In this document: piece by piece, positions 1 to 9,795 of the stretch
How positions within the stretch are numbered: position 1 is the stretch's first letter
How the letters are laid out: each line of letters begins with the position of its first letter
From: JAQTNA01 sp043743785
Lineage (GTDB): Bacteria; Pseudomonadota; Gammaproteobacteria; Burkholderiales; Rhodocyclaceae
Length of the DNA stretch: 64,000 nt
Direction: 5' to 3'
Assembly (NCBI GenBank): GCA_043743785.1
Contig: JAYTVW010000141.1
Location: forward strand, 1 to 64,000
Notes under the pieces: generated by a model
The model's input: only the letters and a program-made list of their open reading frames with translations
Database searches by the model: none
Told to the model about the DNA's origin: nothing
Program-made: the position numbers and the translations under genes

Positions 1-375
1 CCGCCCCCACCCAAGCACCACTGCCAACGCCAGATATACCCGTCGGCCCAAAAAGCGCACCGACAGTGAGGTCGAACGCTTGCGGCACAGGCAACAGCAG
101 AAACTGAAGCGAAAGACAAAGTCCGCCAGAACTTCGGCCAGGCAGGCCCGGGGCTTCCGGGGGTAGTTGGCGCGATGAAGCACACCGCCACACGGACAAC
201 CTCTGGCGCGAGTATCCCCGGCCAGCTCTTCGTCAATGCGCAGCAGCAGTCGGAAAAAGTTGGGGTCTGCAAGTTGGGCGTGGCACACTGGAATGGTCTC
301 TTCTCTTGGTCGAAAGAGACTCCCCCAATGGGCGCGTTTGTTCAAGTTCCTTGAGGGGGACCCTCCCCACCCCAT
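1..375 (-). CDS. Zinc-binding hypothetical protein, 3' end outside window
   Basis: An open frame on the minus strand runs from an ATG at 375 to the window edge without a stop (125 codons seen). It carries a paired-cysteine pattern that could hold zinc: GCPCGG near residue 58, then FCCCLCRKR about 35 residues later, followed by SVRFLGRRVYL. I recall similar short proteins of unknown function beside transposons, but I cannot name the family securely. The start is uncertain; a GTG lies one codon upstream. The gene is divergent from the methyltransferase at 548, so 376-547 is a shared upstream region. Confidence 0.5.
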   Translation of the reverse strand, partial: MGWGGSPSRNLNKRAHWGSLFRPREETIPVCHAQLADPNFFRLLLRIDEELAGDTRARGCPCGGVLHRANYPRKPRACLAEVLADFVFRFSFCCCLCRKRSTSLSVRFLGRRVYLALAVVLGWGR

Positions 376-434
376 CACCGTTCGTGATCAAAACCGGCCC
401 CAAACCCATCAGGATTGGTGACCGTGCTCACATC

Positions 435-480
435 TGCTCTCCGAAAAATTGAGCAGCGGTCCGGTGGCTCTTTAACAATT
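435..480 (+). promoter_or_regulatory. boxB/boxA-like antitermination leader
   Basis: GCTCTTTAACAATT at 467-480 matches the boxA core of ribosomal RNA leaders (TGCTCTTTAACAA) almost perfectly. A small hairpin, TGCTC (435-439) with GAGCA (451-455), precedes it as boxB precedes boxA in rrn leaders. It lies about 70 bases before the methyltransferase start. That it recruits Nus factors is an inference from the motif; chance is possible. Confidence 0.4.
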
Positions 481-547
481 CGCATACAACAAAGATGCGT
501 GGCCCGTCCGGGCCGCGCCTCCTGCCAACATCAAGAACAAGAAGACC

Positions 548-3059
548 ATGTCCAGCACCAGCACAACGCTTCCGAAGAACCTGCGCACCCGGCTCGAGAA
601 CACCGTCAAGGCTGGCCGCGACAGCGCCGAGAAGGCCGCCCTTGCAGCCCTGAACCAGCTTGCGGTGGGCGACGGGAAGGCCCCGGACTACCGGGACGAG
701 AACCAGCGAAACCTGCGACGCCGGTTGCGTGCCCATGGCCGAAGCCTGGGTGACGTGAAGCTCGCCGATGACAGCCAGGGTCTGACCCACCTGAAGTGGG
801 AAGTTGCTTTTGAGCACTGGCACCGTATGCTATTCGCCCGCTTCCTGGCGGAAAATAATCTACTGATGTGGGAGCCCGGTGCAGCGGTTTCACTGGCGGA
901 CTGCCAGGAGATGGTGGATAACCATCCGGGCATGGCCATGGGTGCCAAGAGCCAATGGGAACTGGCCGGCAAACTGGCCGCCCGCATGCTGCCCCAGGTC
1001 TTCAAATCCAGGAGTCCGGTATTCGAGTTGCACTTTGCTCCAGAGCATCAACGCGAACTGGAGAAGCTGCTGTCCGGGTTGCCGGGCGAGGTCTTTACGG
1101 CCAGCGATAGCCTGGGCTGGGTCTACCAATTCTGGCAGGCCAAGCGCAAGGACGAGGTCAATGCCTCCGAGGTGAAGATTGGTGCCGATGAGCTGCCCGC
1201 CGTCACCCAACTCTTCACCGAGCCCTACATGGTGGACTTTCTGCTTCACAATTCCCTGGGCGCCTGGTGGAGGACGCGACACCCAGGGAAACCCTGCCCG
1301 GTGGAACTGACCTACCTTCGCACGCTGGAGGATGGGACTCCCGCTGCCGGCAAGTTTGAGGGTTGGCCAGACTCCCTCTCCGAATTCAAGCTGCTCGACC
1401 CCTGCTGCGGCTCGGGCCACTTCCTGGTGGCGGCCTTCCTGATGCTGGTACCCATGCGCATGGAAGCCGAAGGCCTGACCGCCATGGATGCGGTGGACCT
1501 AGTGTTGCAGGACAACTTACATGGCTTGGAGATTGACCCGCGCTGCGTGGAAATCGCTGTCTTTGCCTTGGCTCTGGCGGCATGGCGGTTCCCTGACGAG
1601 GATGGGAATCCTCTCGGTGTACGTGACGACATGGCAGCACCCAATATTGCCTGCTGTGGATTGAAGGTGGCGGCAAAGCCGGAAGACTGGATGGCACTGG
1701 TGCCGGACGACGCAGCCCATGCCGCCTACCTGCGGCAGGAACTGCGCCTGCTGCACGCTAGCTTTGCCCAGGCGCCGTTGTTGGGCAGCCTGCTGGACCC
1801 GGCGCGTAGTCTGAAGAACGACCTGGCCACATCGAGTTTCGACACTTTGCGCGAGCTACTGGAACGTGCTCTGGCCACCGAGCGTCCCGCCACTTTGTGG
1901 GGCCAGGCCAGCGAGTTGCAGGGCGACACCTGGGACTTGGCTCTTACAGCCCGGGGCCTGCTGGATGCAGCCCAACTGCTGGATGCACGTTACAACTTAG
2001 TTGTTACTAATGTGCCATACAAGAACCTTGATGAGCTTTGTGACCCTCTGCGGGATTTCTGTACTAATTCCTACCCAGAGGTGAAGGGTGATTTGGCCAA
2101 TGTGTTTCTGGAGCGTTGTCTTGAACTGAGTTGTGACCAAGGCAAAGGGGTGGTGCAAATCGTAATGCCGCAGAATTGGCTCTTTCTCAAGAGCTATACA
2201 AAGCAGCGCAAGTCATTACTTTCCCGAGTACGCTGGAATTTGTTGGCACGCTTGGGCGAGAAAGGTTTTGAGAGTCAACAAGCGGCAGGAGCGTTTACCA
2301 TTTTGCTTACTCAGACAAATCTGCCTGTATCTGATGGCTTCAGATTGAATGGGATTGATGCAAGCGCTCCAAAAACTGGTGCGGAGAAAGCTGCATTACT
2401 ACGTGGTAATTTAGAAGTGCTCTCTGTGAGCCAAGAAGGCCAACTAGAAAACCCCGATGCGACGGTGGCACTCGTTGACTTGAGGGGCGGCGGCAAGCTG
2501 CTTTCGGATTTCGCGACACCAATTGAAGGTGCAAAAACTATTGACATTGAGCGCTTTCGGCTGCTCTATTGGGAATTGGCGCGCAAATTGAGTCAATGGA
2601 ACTATCACGTATCTTCTCCGGACAGAGGTGCTCAGTATTCTGGAATGCACTACGTCAGTATTGACAGGTCTGTCGGAGGACCTATGGAGCGTCTGGTTCG
2701 TGAATACGAATTGCTAGGCAAAAAGGTGGTCGGATGGCTTTGTGGCCAGCCAGCCTGGGGCAAGAAGGGAATCGCGGTTGCATGGATGCGTGATTTGCCT
2801 TGCGCACTTTATATCGGCTCTATTTATGATAACTCTGTTGCGGTACTGAAGCCCAAGGATGAGCGAAATCTTCCAGCTATATTCGCCTATGTTAGCTCAC
2901 CAGATTACGCAAAGAATGTTCGCAAGGTGAATCAGAAGATTCAGGTCGCTACCACAACATTGGGAAAGGTTCCTTTCGACCTTGAACATTGGCAAAAGGT
3001 CGCCGCCGAGCTTTATCCCAACGGCCTCCCCAAACCATATTCAGACGACCCCACCCAAT
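548..3059 (+). pseudogene. PglX/DrmMI-like adenine DNA methyltransferase, truncated by IS5 element
   Basis: N-terminal part (about 837 residues) of a large Eco57I/PglX-type N6-adenine methyltransferase, the kind used in BREX and DISARM-like phage defence. The SAM-binding motif I is LLDPCCGSGHFLVAAF around residue 285, and LHGLEIDPRC follows as the acidic motif. The catalytic (N/D)PPY motif appears as TNVPYK near residue 488, with Val in place of the first Pro. The sequence ends at PYSDDPTQ, where the IS5 element begins, so the target-recognition C-terminus is missing. The frame stays open into the transposase, giving a continuous 1187-codon ORF ending at 4111. No BREX or DISARM partner is seen nearby; partners could lie left of the window. 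Probably inactive. Confidence 0.75.
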
Positions 3060-4165
3060 GGGCGTTGTTGCACGGATGCCGGAAAAGGCCGGTAAACTGG
3101 CCGCCGGTCTGCCCCATCATCCTATCCATGCCCAACAAGCACAACGCCAACCGTCGCCACCACATTCCGAAGATGAAGTTCCGGGTGAGAAACTGGGCGG
3201 AGTACGACGCAGGTCTGCGGCGGCGTGGTAGTTTGACGTTGTGGGTGACGGAGGAGGCGATGGCCGAATGGCAGGCGGCGCCCCGGCTCACCCCGGGCGG
3301 TCAGCCGTGCTATTCGGATCTGGCCATCGAAACGGGGCTGATGTTGCGCCTGGCTTTCCACCTGCCGTTGCGCCAGACCGAGGGCCTGATGACGTCGGTT
3401 TTCGAACTGATGGGCGTCTCGTTGAGCATTCCCGACCACAGCACCCTGAGCCGAAGGGCGGGAACCCTGGCGTCCATCTCGAAGGGCTGCTCCTTGCCCG
3501 ATGGCCCCGTACATTTGCTCATCGACAGCACTGGGCTGAAGGTCTACGGGGCTGGCGAATGGCTACAGGAGAAGCACGGCGTCAGAGCGCGACGCACCTG
3601 GCGGAAGCTGCATCTGGCCGTGGATGCCGACACCGGCATGACCCTGGCGGTGACGCTGACAGAGAACGACGCGGGCGATCCCTCCCAGGTTGGCCCCTTG
3701 CTCGAACAAATCGATGCCAAGATCGGCAGTGCCACCGCCGATGGCGCCTACGACGGTGCGCCCACCTACGCCACCATCGCGGCCCACGCCGGCGCCATCT
3801 CGGTGATTATCCCGCCACCTGTAACAGCGGTCCTCAGCGAAAATGCCGCGACCCGCCCGACGCAGCGAGACCAGCACATTATCTTGCTGGCGAGCAAAGG
3901 ACGGCTCGCCTGGCAGAAGGAAACGGGGTACGGAAAACGTGCGCTCGTGGAGACCACCATGGGCCGTTACAAAACCCTCATCGGCCCCAGCCTGCGCGCA
4001 CGTGAGTTGCTTGGACAACGTGCTGAAGCCGCCATTGGCGTGGCGGTGCTCAACCGCATGCTGTATGCCGGACGCCCGGATTCCGTCCGCTCCGCGAAGA
4101 ACGCTGCCTGAACTGGTTTTGGGTAGGGCATCCTTGGCCCGGGCCGGATCCATGCAACAACGCCC
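3060..4165 (+). mobile_element. IS5-family insertion sequence, complete
   Basis: About 1.1 kb bounded by inverted repeats: GGGCGTTGTTGCA at 3060-3072 and its complement at 4153-4165, with similarity continuing inward for about ten more bases (CGGATGCCGG against TGGATCCGGC). It holds one transposase gene. The flanks (CCCAAT on the left, ACCGTA on the right) do not show a clear target duplication, and the right flank does not read as the missing end of the methyltransferase. A rearrangement or deletion after insertion is therefore likely. Confidence 0.8.
3128..4111 (+). CDS. IS5-family DDE transposase
   Basis: This 327-residue transposase cuts and joins the ends of the surrounding IS. It starts at the ATG for MPNKHNANRRHHIPKMKF, the typical N-terminus of this IS5 group. 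The DDE domain is visible: LLIDSTGLKVYG around residue 138 (first Asp), ATADGAYDG around residue 207 (second Asp), and the C-terminal region RALVETTMGRYK with the catalytic Glu. Length is normal for the family and no frameshift is seen, so it may be active. It is in frame with the upstream methyltransferase remnant, so an unprocessed fusion could also be translated. Confidence 0.9.
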   Translation: MPNKHNANRRHHIPKMKFRVRNWAEYDAGLRRRGSLTLWVTEEAMAEWQAAPRLTPGGQPCYSDLAIETGLMLRLAFHLPLRQTEGLMTSVFELMGVSLSIPDHSTLSRRAGTLASISKGCSLPDGPVHLLIDSTGLKVYGAGEWLQEKHGVRARRTWRKLHLAVDADTGMTLAVTLTENDAGDPSQVGPLLEQIDAKIGSATADGAYDGAPTYATIAAHAGAISVIIPPPVTAVLSENAATRPTQRDQHIILLASKGRLAWQKETGYGKRALVETTMGRYKTLIGPSLRARELLGQRAEAAIGVAVLNRMLYAGRPDSVRSAKNAA

Positions 4166-4324
4166 ACCGTAAGGCCCTGCACTAATTCGGCGTGCAGTAC
4201 GACGTGCAGAAGCTCTTTCCCCGAGGCGGGTTGTGCTGCGGAATACTTGGGTCTCATCTGACTTCACTGGCTGCGTCGAACTCTAAACCCGAGAAGCATA
4301 CCCGATTCTGAGTCCGCCGAAATG

Positions 4325-4352
4325 AACAACGCCGGCAATTGCCGGCGTTGTT
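4325..4352. terminator. Perfect hairpin, probable terminator
   Basis: Twelve-base arms AACAACGCCGGC and GCCGGCGTTGTT flank an AATT loop, itself self-complementary. It sits 20 bases beyond the stop of the minus-strand gene at 4373-4621, so it most likely ends that transcript. There is no long T run on either side, so it is a weak intrinsic terminator by sequence. Confidence 0.5.
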
Positions 4353-4372
4353 ATTGCGGAGTGTTTCAGTAC

Positions 4373-4621
4373 TTACTTGGCCGGGGCCGCAGTCGGTGCA
4401 ACGGGAGCCGCCGGTGCGACTGGTGCTGCAGCGTGGCGCTTGTGACCATGGTGCTTGTGATGACGGTGATGCTTGTGATGCTTGGCTACCGGCGCCTTGG
4501 CAGGGGCAGCTTGGGCGGCTGCAACCGGCGCAGCAGGGGCAGCAGCAGGCGCGGGGACATCGGCGGCGAAGGCGGAAGCAGCGAACAGGCCGACTATCAG
4601 AGCGGAGAGAATCCTGGACAT
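4373..4621 (-). CDS. Small secreted Ala/Pro/His-rich protein
   Basis: An 82-residue protein with a clean Sec signal peptide (MSRILSALIVGLFAASAFA, cut before ADVP). The mature part is low-complexity: Ala-Pro repeats around a histidine cluster (KHHKHHRHHKHHGHKRH, residues 48-64). The cluster suggests periplasmic metal or acid binding, but no domain is recognised. A good ribosome site (AAGGA) precedes the ATG. It stands alone, with a hairpin just downstream. Confidence 0.65.
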   Translation of the reverse strand: MSRILSALIVGLFAASAFAADVPAPAAAPAAPVAAAQAAPAKAPVAKHHKHHRHHKHHGHKRHAAAPVAPAAPVAPTAAPAK

Positions 4622-4813
4622 TTTCGTATTCCTTTTTCAGAGTCCAACGAATGCGTTGGTTGAGGGGAATAACGCCGCCGGGGTGGCAGGTGATGACGTG
4701 GGTAATGTAATAGTCTGTGTTCTGCGTTACACATCCTGGCCAGGCTGGCTATAGGAGGCGTCCTGGACTGGGAGTGGGCGAAGTTGGAACCGATTTTTTC
4801 GTATACTCGCGCC

Positions 4814-5167
4814 ATGGCAGCCCCAATCTACCTCGCAGACTACAAACGCATCGGCCCTGAGGCGGTACAGGCGTTGCTGAATTTTGAGCTTGCACCAGGA
4901 GTCACCGTGCATGCTGCATCCTGGGTTTTTGCCATGTCGGATGCGGAATATGAGTTGTGTGACGAAGACCCGGACCAAATGGCGGAACTGTTGAGTGGCG
5001 CCGGCCTAGCTTATTTCAGCGGAAATGATGACCAGCCCGCCGTGCTGGTGCTTCAGGACGAAGCCCTTTTTCGTCGCCGATTCCGGTCACTGCCCTGCAA
5101 GGAGGCGGCGATGAATGCTCTTGGAAGTGGGATATTGATACGAAAAGAAGTGGCGCGATGCGTGTGA
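4814..5167 (+). CDS. Hypothetical protein
   Basis: About 117 residues beginning MAAPIYLADYKR, acidic, with no signal peptide and no family I recognise. An in-frame TTG at 4784 would add ten residues. A -10-like TATACT (4802-4807) lies seven bases before the ATG, so a nearly leaderless transcript is possible. It stops 30 bases before the SWIM gene at 5198 and probably shares its transcript. Confidence 0.5.
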   Translation: MAAPIYLADYKRIGPEAVQALLNFELAPGVTVHAASWVFAMSDAEYELCDEDPDQMAELLSGAGLAYFSGNDDQPAVLVLQDEALFRRRFRSLPCKEAAMNALGSGILIRKEVARCV

Positions 5168-5197
5168 TGCCTGCCTCCAACTGACCAAATTTAGCCG

Positions 5198-6955
5198 ATG
5201 AATCTCCAAGACATCCTGACCGCAGACATTCTGCGAACCTTTGCCGACGCGAAAACCTTCCTGCGTGGCAACGCCTATTTTCATGATGGTGCGGTGGGGC
5301 CTCTGGAAGTTAGCGCAGAAGACGTGCATGCCGACGTCCAGGGTTCCGAGCTTTACCAGGTGTCACTGGCGGTGGATGCGGAAGGTGCCCTCGACTACGA
5401 GTGTGACTGTCCGGTGGGGGCAACTGGTAAATTCTGCAAACACGCTGTGGCCGTGGCCCTTGCCTGGATTTTTCAGACGTCCGATGGCGGCATACCCGAG
5501 GTCCAAGCGGGACTTGGTCAGCCAAAGCGTAAGCGCAAAACAAAGCAGGAGCACATTCGAGACTTCCTGGAAACCTTGTCCGAGGATGAACTGCGCGATT
5601 GGTTGATGGAGGCGGCCGAGCACGACCGCAATCTCTTCGACAAGCTTCTGTTCGCCGCCAAGGCATCCACTATTTCCGGCGTATCGTCCCTCAAGGCGGT
5701 CATCCGCCAGGCAACCCACATCAATGGCTTCATTGACTACAGGGAAGTTGGCGCCTACGCGGACCGCCTGCGGGACCTGACCGGGATGCTGCAGACCCAC
5801 ATTGGAGACGGAGACCCGCTTCTGGTGGAGCTCATTGAGGAGACGATTGCCGAGGTTGAGCAGGCGCTGGGCAATATCGACGACTCTGACGGAGAGGTTT
5901 ACGGCGTGTTGGAGAGTCTGCAGCAGACCCACCTGCAGGCTTGCTGCGAATTGCGGCCGGACCCCGAAGGCTTGGCGGAGCGACTGTTCAGTTACCAAAT
6001 CTACGGCGCGTGGGATACGTTTTCAACGGTGCTACCGGGCTATGAGGGCGCTTTGGGCGAGCCCGGCCTTGCTCGCTACAAGGCACTGGTGGCAGAGCAG
6101 TGGTCCGTATTGCCGGTGCTTGGGCCATCGGATTACCTCAAGGCTGGCTATGACAGCAAACGAAGCCGTCTGGAGCGGGCGATGGAGAGCTTCGCCCAGA
6201 TGGGCGGGGATGTTGATGAACAGGTGCAGGTAATGGAGCGCAATCTCTCTGACCCGCGTCGATTCCTCGCAGTGGCGCGCCTCCTGCAGGAGCAGGACCG
6301 AGCTGACGAGGCCTTGGCCTGGGCGGAAAAGGGGAGGGCCGCATTTCCACAGGACCGTGTACGCGACTTGGTGGCATTTTGTATTGATGCGTACCGGCAA
6401 TCTGGTGACTTCAACAAGGTGGAAGAATTGGCTTGGCGGCGCTTCACCTTGCAACCAGGATGTGAGGCCTACTTCACCCTGCTCGGTGAGGCCGACAGCA
6501 TTGGGCGGCGGGATTTGCTGCGGACGAAAGCGCTGGAGCATCTCTGGGGCCTTGTCACCGAGGATGAATCTCCCATGAAGGCGAAGCGCCTGGGGTTGTT
6601 TCCACCCAAGCGCGGCGAATTGGTTGAGATTTATCTCAGAGAAGGCCTGCCGGACCTGGTCTGGCAAACATTCCAAGGCGGCCCAGTCAGCCGGTCGTTG
6701 TGGTCGCCGGTGGCACAACTTAGAGGCCAGACTCACCCTGAGGACGCCATATCGCTCTACCTCCGACTGTTGCCGCATGTGGTGGAGGTTGGCAGCCGCG
6801 GCGCACGATATGAGGAAGCCTTTGCCGTGGTGGTGGCGATTCGCGCGCTCCGCTTTGCCTCTGGCGAACACAAGGCTTTTCACGACGAACTGGCGCGTAT
6901 CCGCATGGAGTTCAAGGCGAAGCGAAATTTCATGAAGCTGCTCGCCGACCTCTGA
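5198..6955 (+). CDS. SWIM zinc-finger protein
   Basis: A 585-residue protein whose N-terminal part carries a SWIM zinc finger: CDCPVGATGKFCKH at about residues 69-82 (C-x-C, then C-x-H). SWIM fingers bind DNA or protein partners. The rest is helical and acidic, with no catalytic motif seen, and may form TPR-like repeats. It follows the small gene at 4814 closely. It is unlike the second SWIM protein of this window (16873-17976), which carries an H-NS tail and neighbours a SNF2 helicase. Confidence 0.8.
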   Translation: MNLQDILTADILRTFADAKTFLRGNAYFHDGAVGPLEVSAEDVHADVQGSELYQVSLAVDAEGALDYECDCPVGATGKFCKHAVAVALAWIFQTSDGGIPEVQAGLGQPKRKRKTKQEHIRDFLETLSEDELRDWLMEAAEHDRNLFDKLLFAAKASTISGVSSLKAVIRQATHINGFIDYREVGAYADRLRDLTGMLQTHIGDGDPLLVELIEETIAEVEQALGNIDDSDGEVYGVLESLQQTHLQACCELRPDPEGLAERLFSYQIYGAWDTFSTVLPGYEGALGEPGLARYKALVAEQWSVLPVLGPSDYLKAGYDSKRSRLERAMESFAQMGGDVDEQVQVMERNLSDPRRFLAVARLLQEQDRADEALAWAEKGRAAFPQDRVRDLVAFCIDAYRQSGDFNKVEELAWRRFTLQPGCEAYFTLLGEADSIGRRDLLRTKALEHLWGLVTEDESPMKAKRLGLFPPKRGELVEIYLREGLPDLVWQTFQGGPVSRSLWSPVAQLRGQTHPEDAISLYLRLLPHVVEVGSRGARYEEAFAVVVAIRALRFASGEHKAFHDELARIRMEFKAKRNFMKLLADL

Positions 6956-7215
6956 GGACGCCGACGCTCGGGGGGGGTACATTCGCTGCTCTGCGGTGGC
7001 AGAATACAAGCCAAATACGGGTTGGCAGTTGCCAGTCGGGCCATGTTCATCATTGAAAGATGGCCTGCCACCCCTACGTTTCCTGCGGCGCCTGCCGATA
7101 AGTATTCGTTAACAGCGCGCTGACTTTTGGCCTGACCAAGCTTTTTGTGCATTGACCTGCGGCGCTGTCTGGGGCCTATAGTCCTCCAATGAATCATTAG
7201 TGGATTGACTTTGCC

Positions 7216-7860
7216 ATGAAAAACAAAGCGCCATCGGAAGTTGTCGAACAGTCAGCACCTGCCAGCCCAGCCAGTCCAACCAGTCCAACCAAGAAGCCGC
7301 TATGGAGAAATCCCTTGGTGATTGGGATTGCTGCATCGGTGGTATTGGCAATCGGTGGCGGGACTTGGTGGTATTTTTCGAGAACGGCCGACGCTGACAC
7401 GTCAAAACAAGCTTCTCAAGAACAGCCGGTTGGTGTGACTGCCAAGAAGGCCGCCCCGGCAGGAGAGACAGCGAAAGCTGAAAGTTCTCCACCTCAAAAA
7501 GAGGTGAAAGGTGAAGCTAATCCGATGGATGTGAAGACTGAAAAACCTGAGGCTAATTCTGACACGCGGGTGACGGTCGTGGCGAAGACCTTGGACGGAG
7601 TTACAGTAAACGCATCTATCGAGATTCCGCTTGGGGACGATAAAAAGGCGGACTTGAAGAAATATTTCCCATATCTGAAGCAGGCCTTTTCCCGCTATAT
7701 AGGCAGCGCCAAGGCCAATGCCCTTGGCAGCAGAGAAAATAGAACCGAGCTTATAATGATTTTGTCTGAAGTTGCCAATGAAGAGTTGCCACCGAATCTG
7801 CGCGTAAAGGAGATTGTGTTGATTCAGTTGGATATAAATGCCCAGGGGCCTGCCCAATAA
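7216..7860 (+). CDS. Membrane-anchored FliL-like protein
   Basis: A 214-residue protein with a short cytoplasmic N-terminus, one transmembrane helix (residues 34-52, LVIGIAASVVLAIGGG) and a Pro/Lys/Glu-rich linker. The periplasmic domain from about residue 110 has the feel of FliL: a strand (VTVNASIEIPL), two amphipathic helices, and a final strand (VKEIVLIQLDI). FliL acts at the flagellar basal body stator. The match is by overall pattern only, and no flagellar operon surrounds it. A -10-like TATAGT lies about 30 bases before the start. Confidence 0.4.
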   Translation: MKNKAPSEVVEQSAPASPASPTSPTKKPLWRNPLVIGIAASVVLAIGGGTWWYFSRTADADTSKQASQEQPVGVTAKKAAPAGETAKAESSPPQKEVKGEANPMDVKTEKPEANSDTRVTVVAKTLDGVTVNASIEIPLGDDKKADLKKYFPYLKQAFSRYIGSAKANALGSRENRTELIMILSEVANEELPPNLRVKEIVLIQLDINAQGPAQ

Positions 7861-7919
7861 GCCCTATTTTAGGGTGCCGTGCGGTAAAGTGCATCCGATG
7901 CCTAGTGATTGACAAACCT

Positions 7920-8144
7920 ATGAATATTTCCTACCTACCAACTTTTACTGCGCCAGCGAGAACACTTTGGGAACTCATCCCGAAGGACAAGCATGGTCTA
8001 TTTCTGAGCAATGTCTGGTGTGGAGCGTGCCGAACTAATACGACCATCACGAATTTCAACGGAAAGTGCGTTGGTGGCAATCTGTTGCTTGAAGGCCTGT
8101 GCAAGAAGTGCGGAGAGAAAGTTGCCCGGTACTTTGAAAGCTGA
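7920..8144 (+). CDS. Small zinc-ribbon protein
   Basis: A 74-residue protein starting MNISYLPTF. Two CxxC knuckles (CGAC near residue 40, CKKC near residue 62) suggest one bound zinc ion. No further function is visible. A GTG 15 bases upstream is an alternative start. Confidence 0.55.
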   Translation: MNISYLPTFTAPARTLWELIPKDKHGLFLSNVWCGACRTNTTITNFNGKCVGGNLLLEGLCKKCGEKVARYFES

Positions 8145-8711
8145 GAATACTGGATGTGCTTGATTCCGGCTCTTCGCTTCCGCTCGGGGCAGATGCAGTA
8201 TCAATGCTGGACTTGCCTATCATCCGCGAAAGGTCCCCCAACAATGACAAAGCCCACGTCGGTTAGACATGGGCCTCGCTAATCTTGGGCCTCGGTACTT
8301 GAACCCAAGGCCACCGGCTGTTAGCCGTCGGTACTACTCGGTCATCTCTTCAAACTGCGGCGGACTATCACTCATACTGCCTCCAGTCGCGTTGTTTCTT
8401 GAGGAGTCTGACCAAACAACCCGTCAGGCTTCGACTTCAGATTACTCCTCTGTATCGAAAAGTCCACATATTTATATGCGCGGTTTTACGGCGAAAACGC
8501 CGTGCCGAATCAGATGTCGGACAGGAGGAGGGTGGCTCCGTCCCACCACCTCACTGGACGCGCAGTTTCGCATGACATCATCAGCCTTCTGGTTCATTGT
8601 CCAGGCCGTTTCGCCCGGACGCGGGAACTAAAAAGGCCACATTGCCCCCGCGGAGCCTCGGCATGGACACTGACTTACAATCCCATCTCCAGAACCTACC
8701 CGTGCGGGCCG
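8145..8711. other. Intergenic stretch with small hairpins
   Basis: No convincing gene. Hairpins are present: AGCCCA/TGGGCC near 8250-8275 could end the upstream gene, and ACGGCG-AAAA-CGCCGT lies at 8488-8503. An open frame runs upstream from YigZ, but its codons do not look coding. Confidence 0.4.
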
Positions 8712-9302
8712 ATGCTTCAGACCATTGCCTCTGCCGCCGAGAGCGAACTTCTCATCAAGAAGAGTCGCTTCATCGGCTGCGTCCAGCCTGTGCCAGATAG
8801 GGTAACTGCACAAGCGGTCGTTGCAAGCTTGCGTGAACTGCATCCAGGTGCTGCCCATGTGTGCTGGGCGTTGCTCGCCGGTGGCCACTCTGCCGCGGTT
8901 GACGATGGTGAACCCAGTGGTACAGCAGGGCGGCCGATGCTGGATGTTCTTCGGCATCAGGAGTTGGAGGGCGTCTTGGCTACGGTCGTCCGGCACTATG
9001 GTGGGGTAAAGCTGGGGGCCGGCGGCCTGGTCCGAGCCTACACGGACTGTGTCGCGGAAGCACTGAAGAGCGCGACGAAGGTTCCCATCGTCAAGTTCAG
9101 GACCCTGAGTTGCCAGGTGCCATACGCCCTGGAAGGTTTCCTGCGCCGTGAAATTGAGGCTGCGGGCGGTAGGTTAGATAGTGTCCACCATTGGGAGAGT
9201 GTGACATTCGTTTTCTCGCTGGCGGATACTGCAGAAGAGGCTTTGGTTGCCCACCTGAATGAGGCTGGCCAAGGACGAATTAGCTGGCTGGCAGCTGATT
9301 AG
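8712..9302 (+). CDS. yigZ: YigZ/IMPACT family protein
   Basis: A 196-residue member of the YigZ/IMPACT family, an ancient family linked to translation control whose bacterial role is poorly defined. The N-terminal IMPACT domain has the hallmarks SELLIKKSRFIGCVQPV, DDGEPSGTAGRPML and VVRHYGGVKLGAGGLVRAY. A smaller C-terminal ferredoxin-like domain (DUF1949 type) follows from about residue 135. The start MLQTIASAAESEL gives normal length; earlier in-frame starts lengthen it without homology. Confidence 0.92.
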   Translation: MLQTIASAAESELLIKKSRFIGCVQPVPDRVTAQAVVASLRELHPGAAHVCWALLAGGHSAAVDDGEPSGTAGRPMLDVLRHQELEGVLATVVRHYGGVKLGAGGLVRAYTDCVAEALKSATKVPIVKFRTLSCQVPYALEGFLRREIEAAGGRLDSVHHWESVTFVFSLADTAEEALVAHLNEAGQGRISWLAAD

Positions 9303-9349
9303 GTCCAAGGTTCCGAAATCAGGACAATTAGATTATTTGGAAGGAATGT

Positions 9350-9697
9350 ATGAAAAAGTTCGCTATTGGAGTGCTTGCTGGGTTCGCAATGCTTTGTGCC
9401 GGCGCTGCCGTTGCCGACGAACATGGGCATCCGAATCACGCGTTCGCGCAGGACATTGATGCGTTCCATTCGGTGTTGGCGCCGGTATGGCATTCAGAGC
9501 CCGGACCGGGACGCACCAAAAATGTCTGCGCCAGAACAGACGAGATGGCGCGCTTGGCAGGTGATATCAAGTCGGTAGATGCGTCTCAGCTGGTGGCGGC
9601 CATTGCCACCCTGAAGGCAAAGTGCGGGGCGAGTCAGAGTGAAGTGGACGGGGCCCTTCACGATGTTCATGAGGCCTTCCATCGGCTTATCGAGTAA
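9350..9697 (+). CDS. Small periplasmic protein
   Basis: A 115-residue protein with a signal peptide (MKKFAIGVLAGFAMLCAGAAVADE). The mature part is helical with several His (HGHPNHAF near residue 25) and two Cys (residues about 60 and 91) that could pair. It resembles small periplasmic four-helix proteins but lacks a heme motif. An AAGGA ribosome site sits before the ATG. Confidence 0.6.
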   Translation: MKKFAIGVLAGFAMLCAGAAVADEHGHPNHAFAQDIDAFHSVLAPVWHSEPGPGRTKNVCARTDEMARLAGDIKSVDASQLVAAIATLKAKCGASQSEVDGALHDVHEAFHRLIE

Positions 9698-9795
9698 GGC
9701 CCCATCCGTCGAACCAGCTTATGAGGTTGGATGATACAGCCCAAGGCTATCTGGCAGCGGGGAGGGCATGCCCCAGACCACTGCCAGCGTTGGGT

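Noticed and set aside
4166..4320. Remnant of another transposase end right of the IS5 (translated phrase YDVQKLFPRG)
   Set aside because: Too short and interrupted by stops; I cannot tie it to a family.
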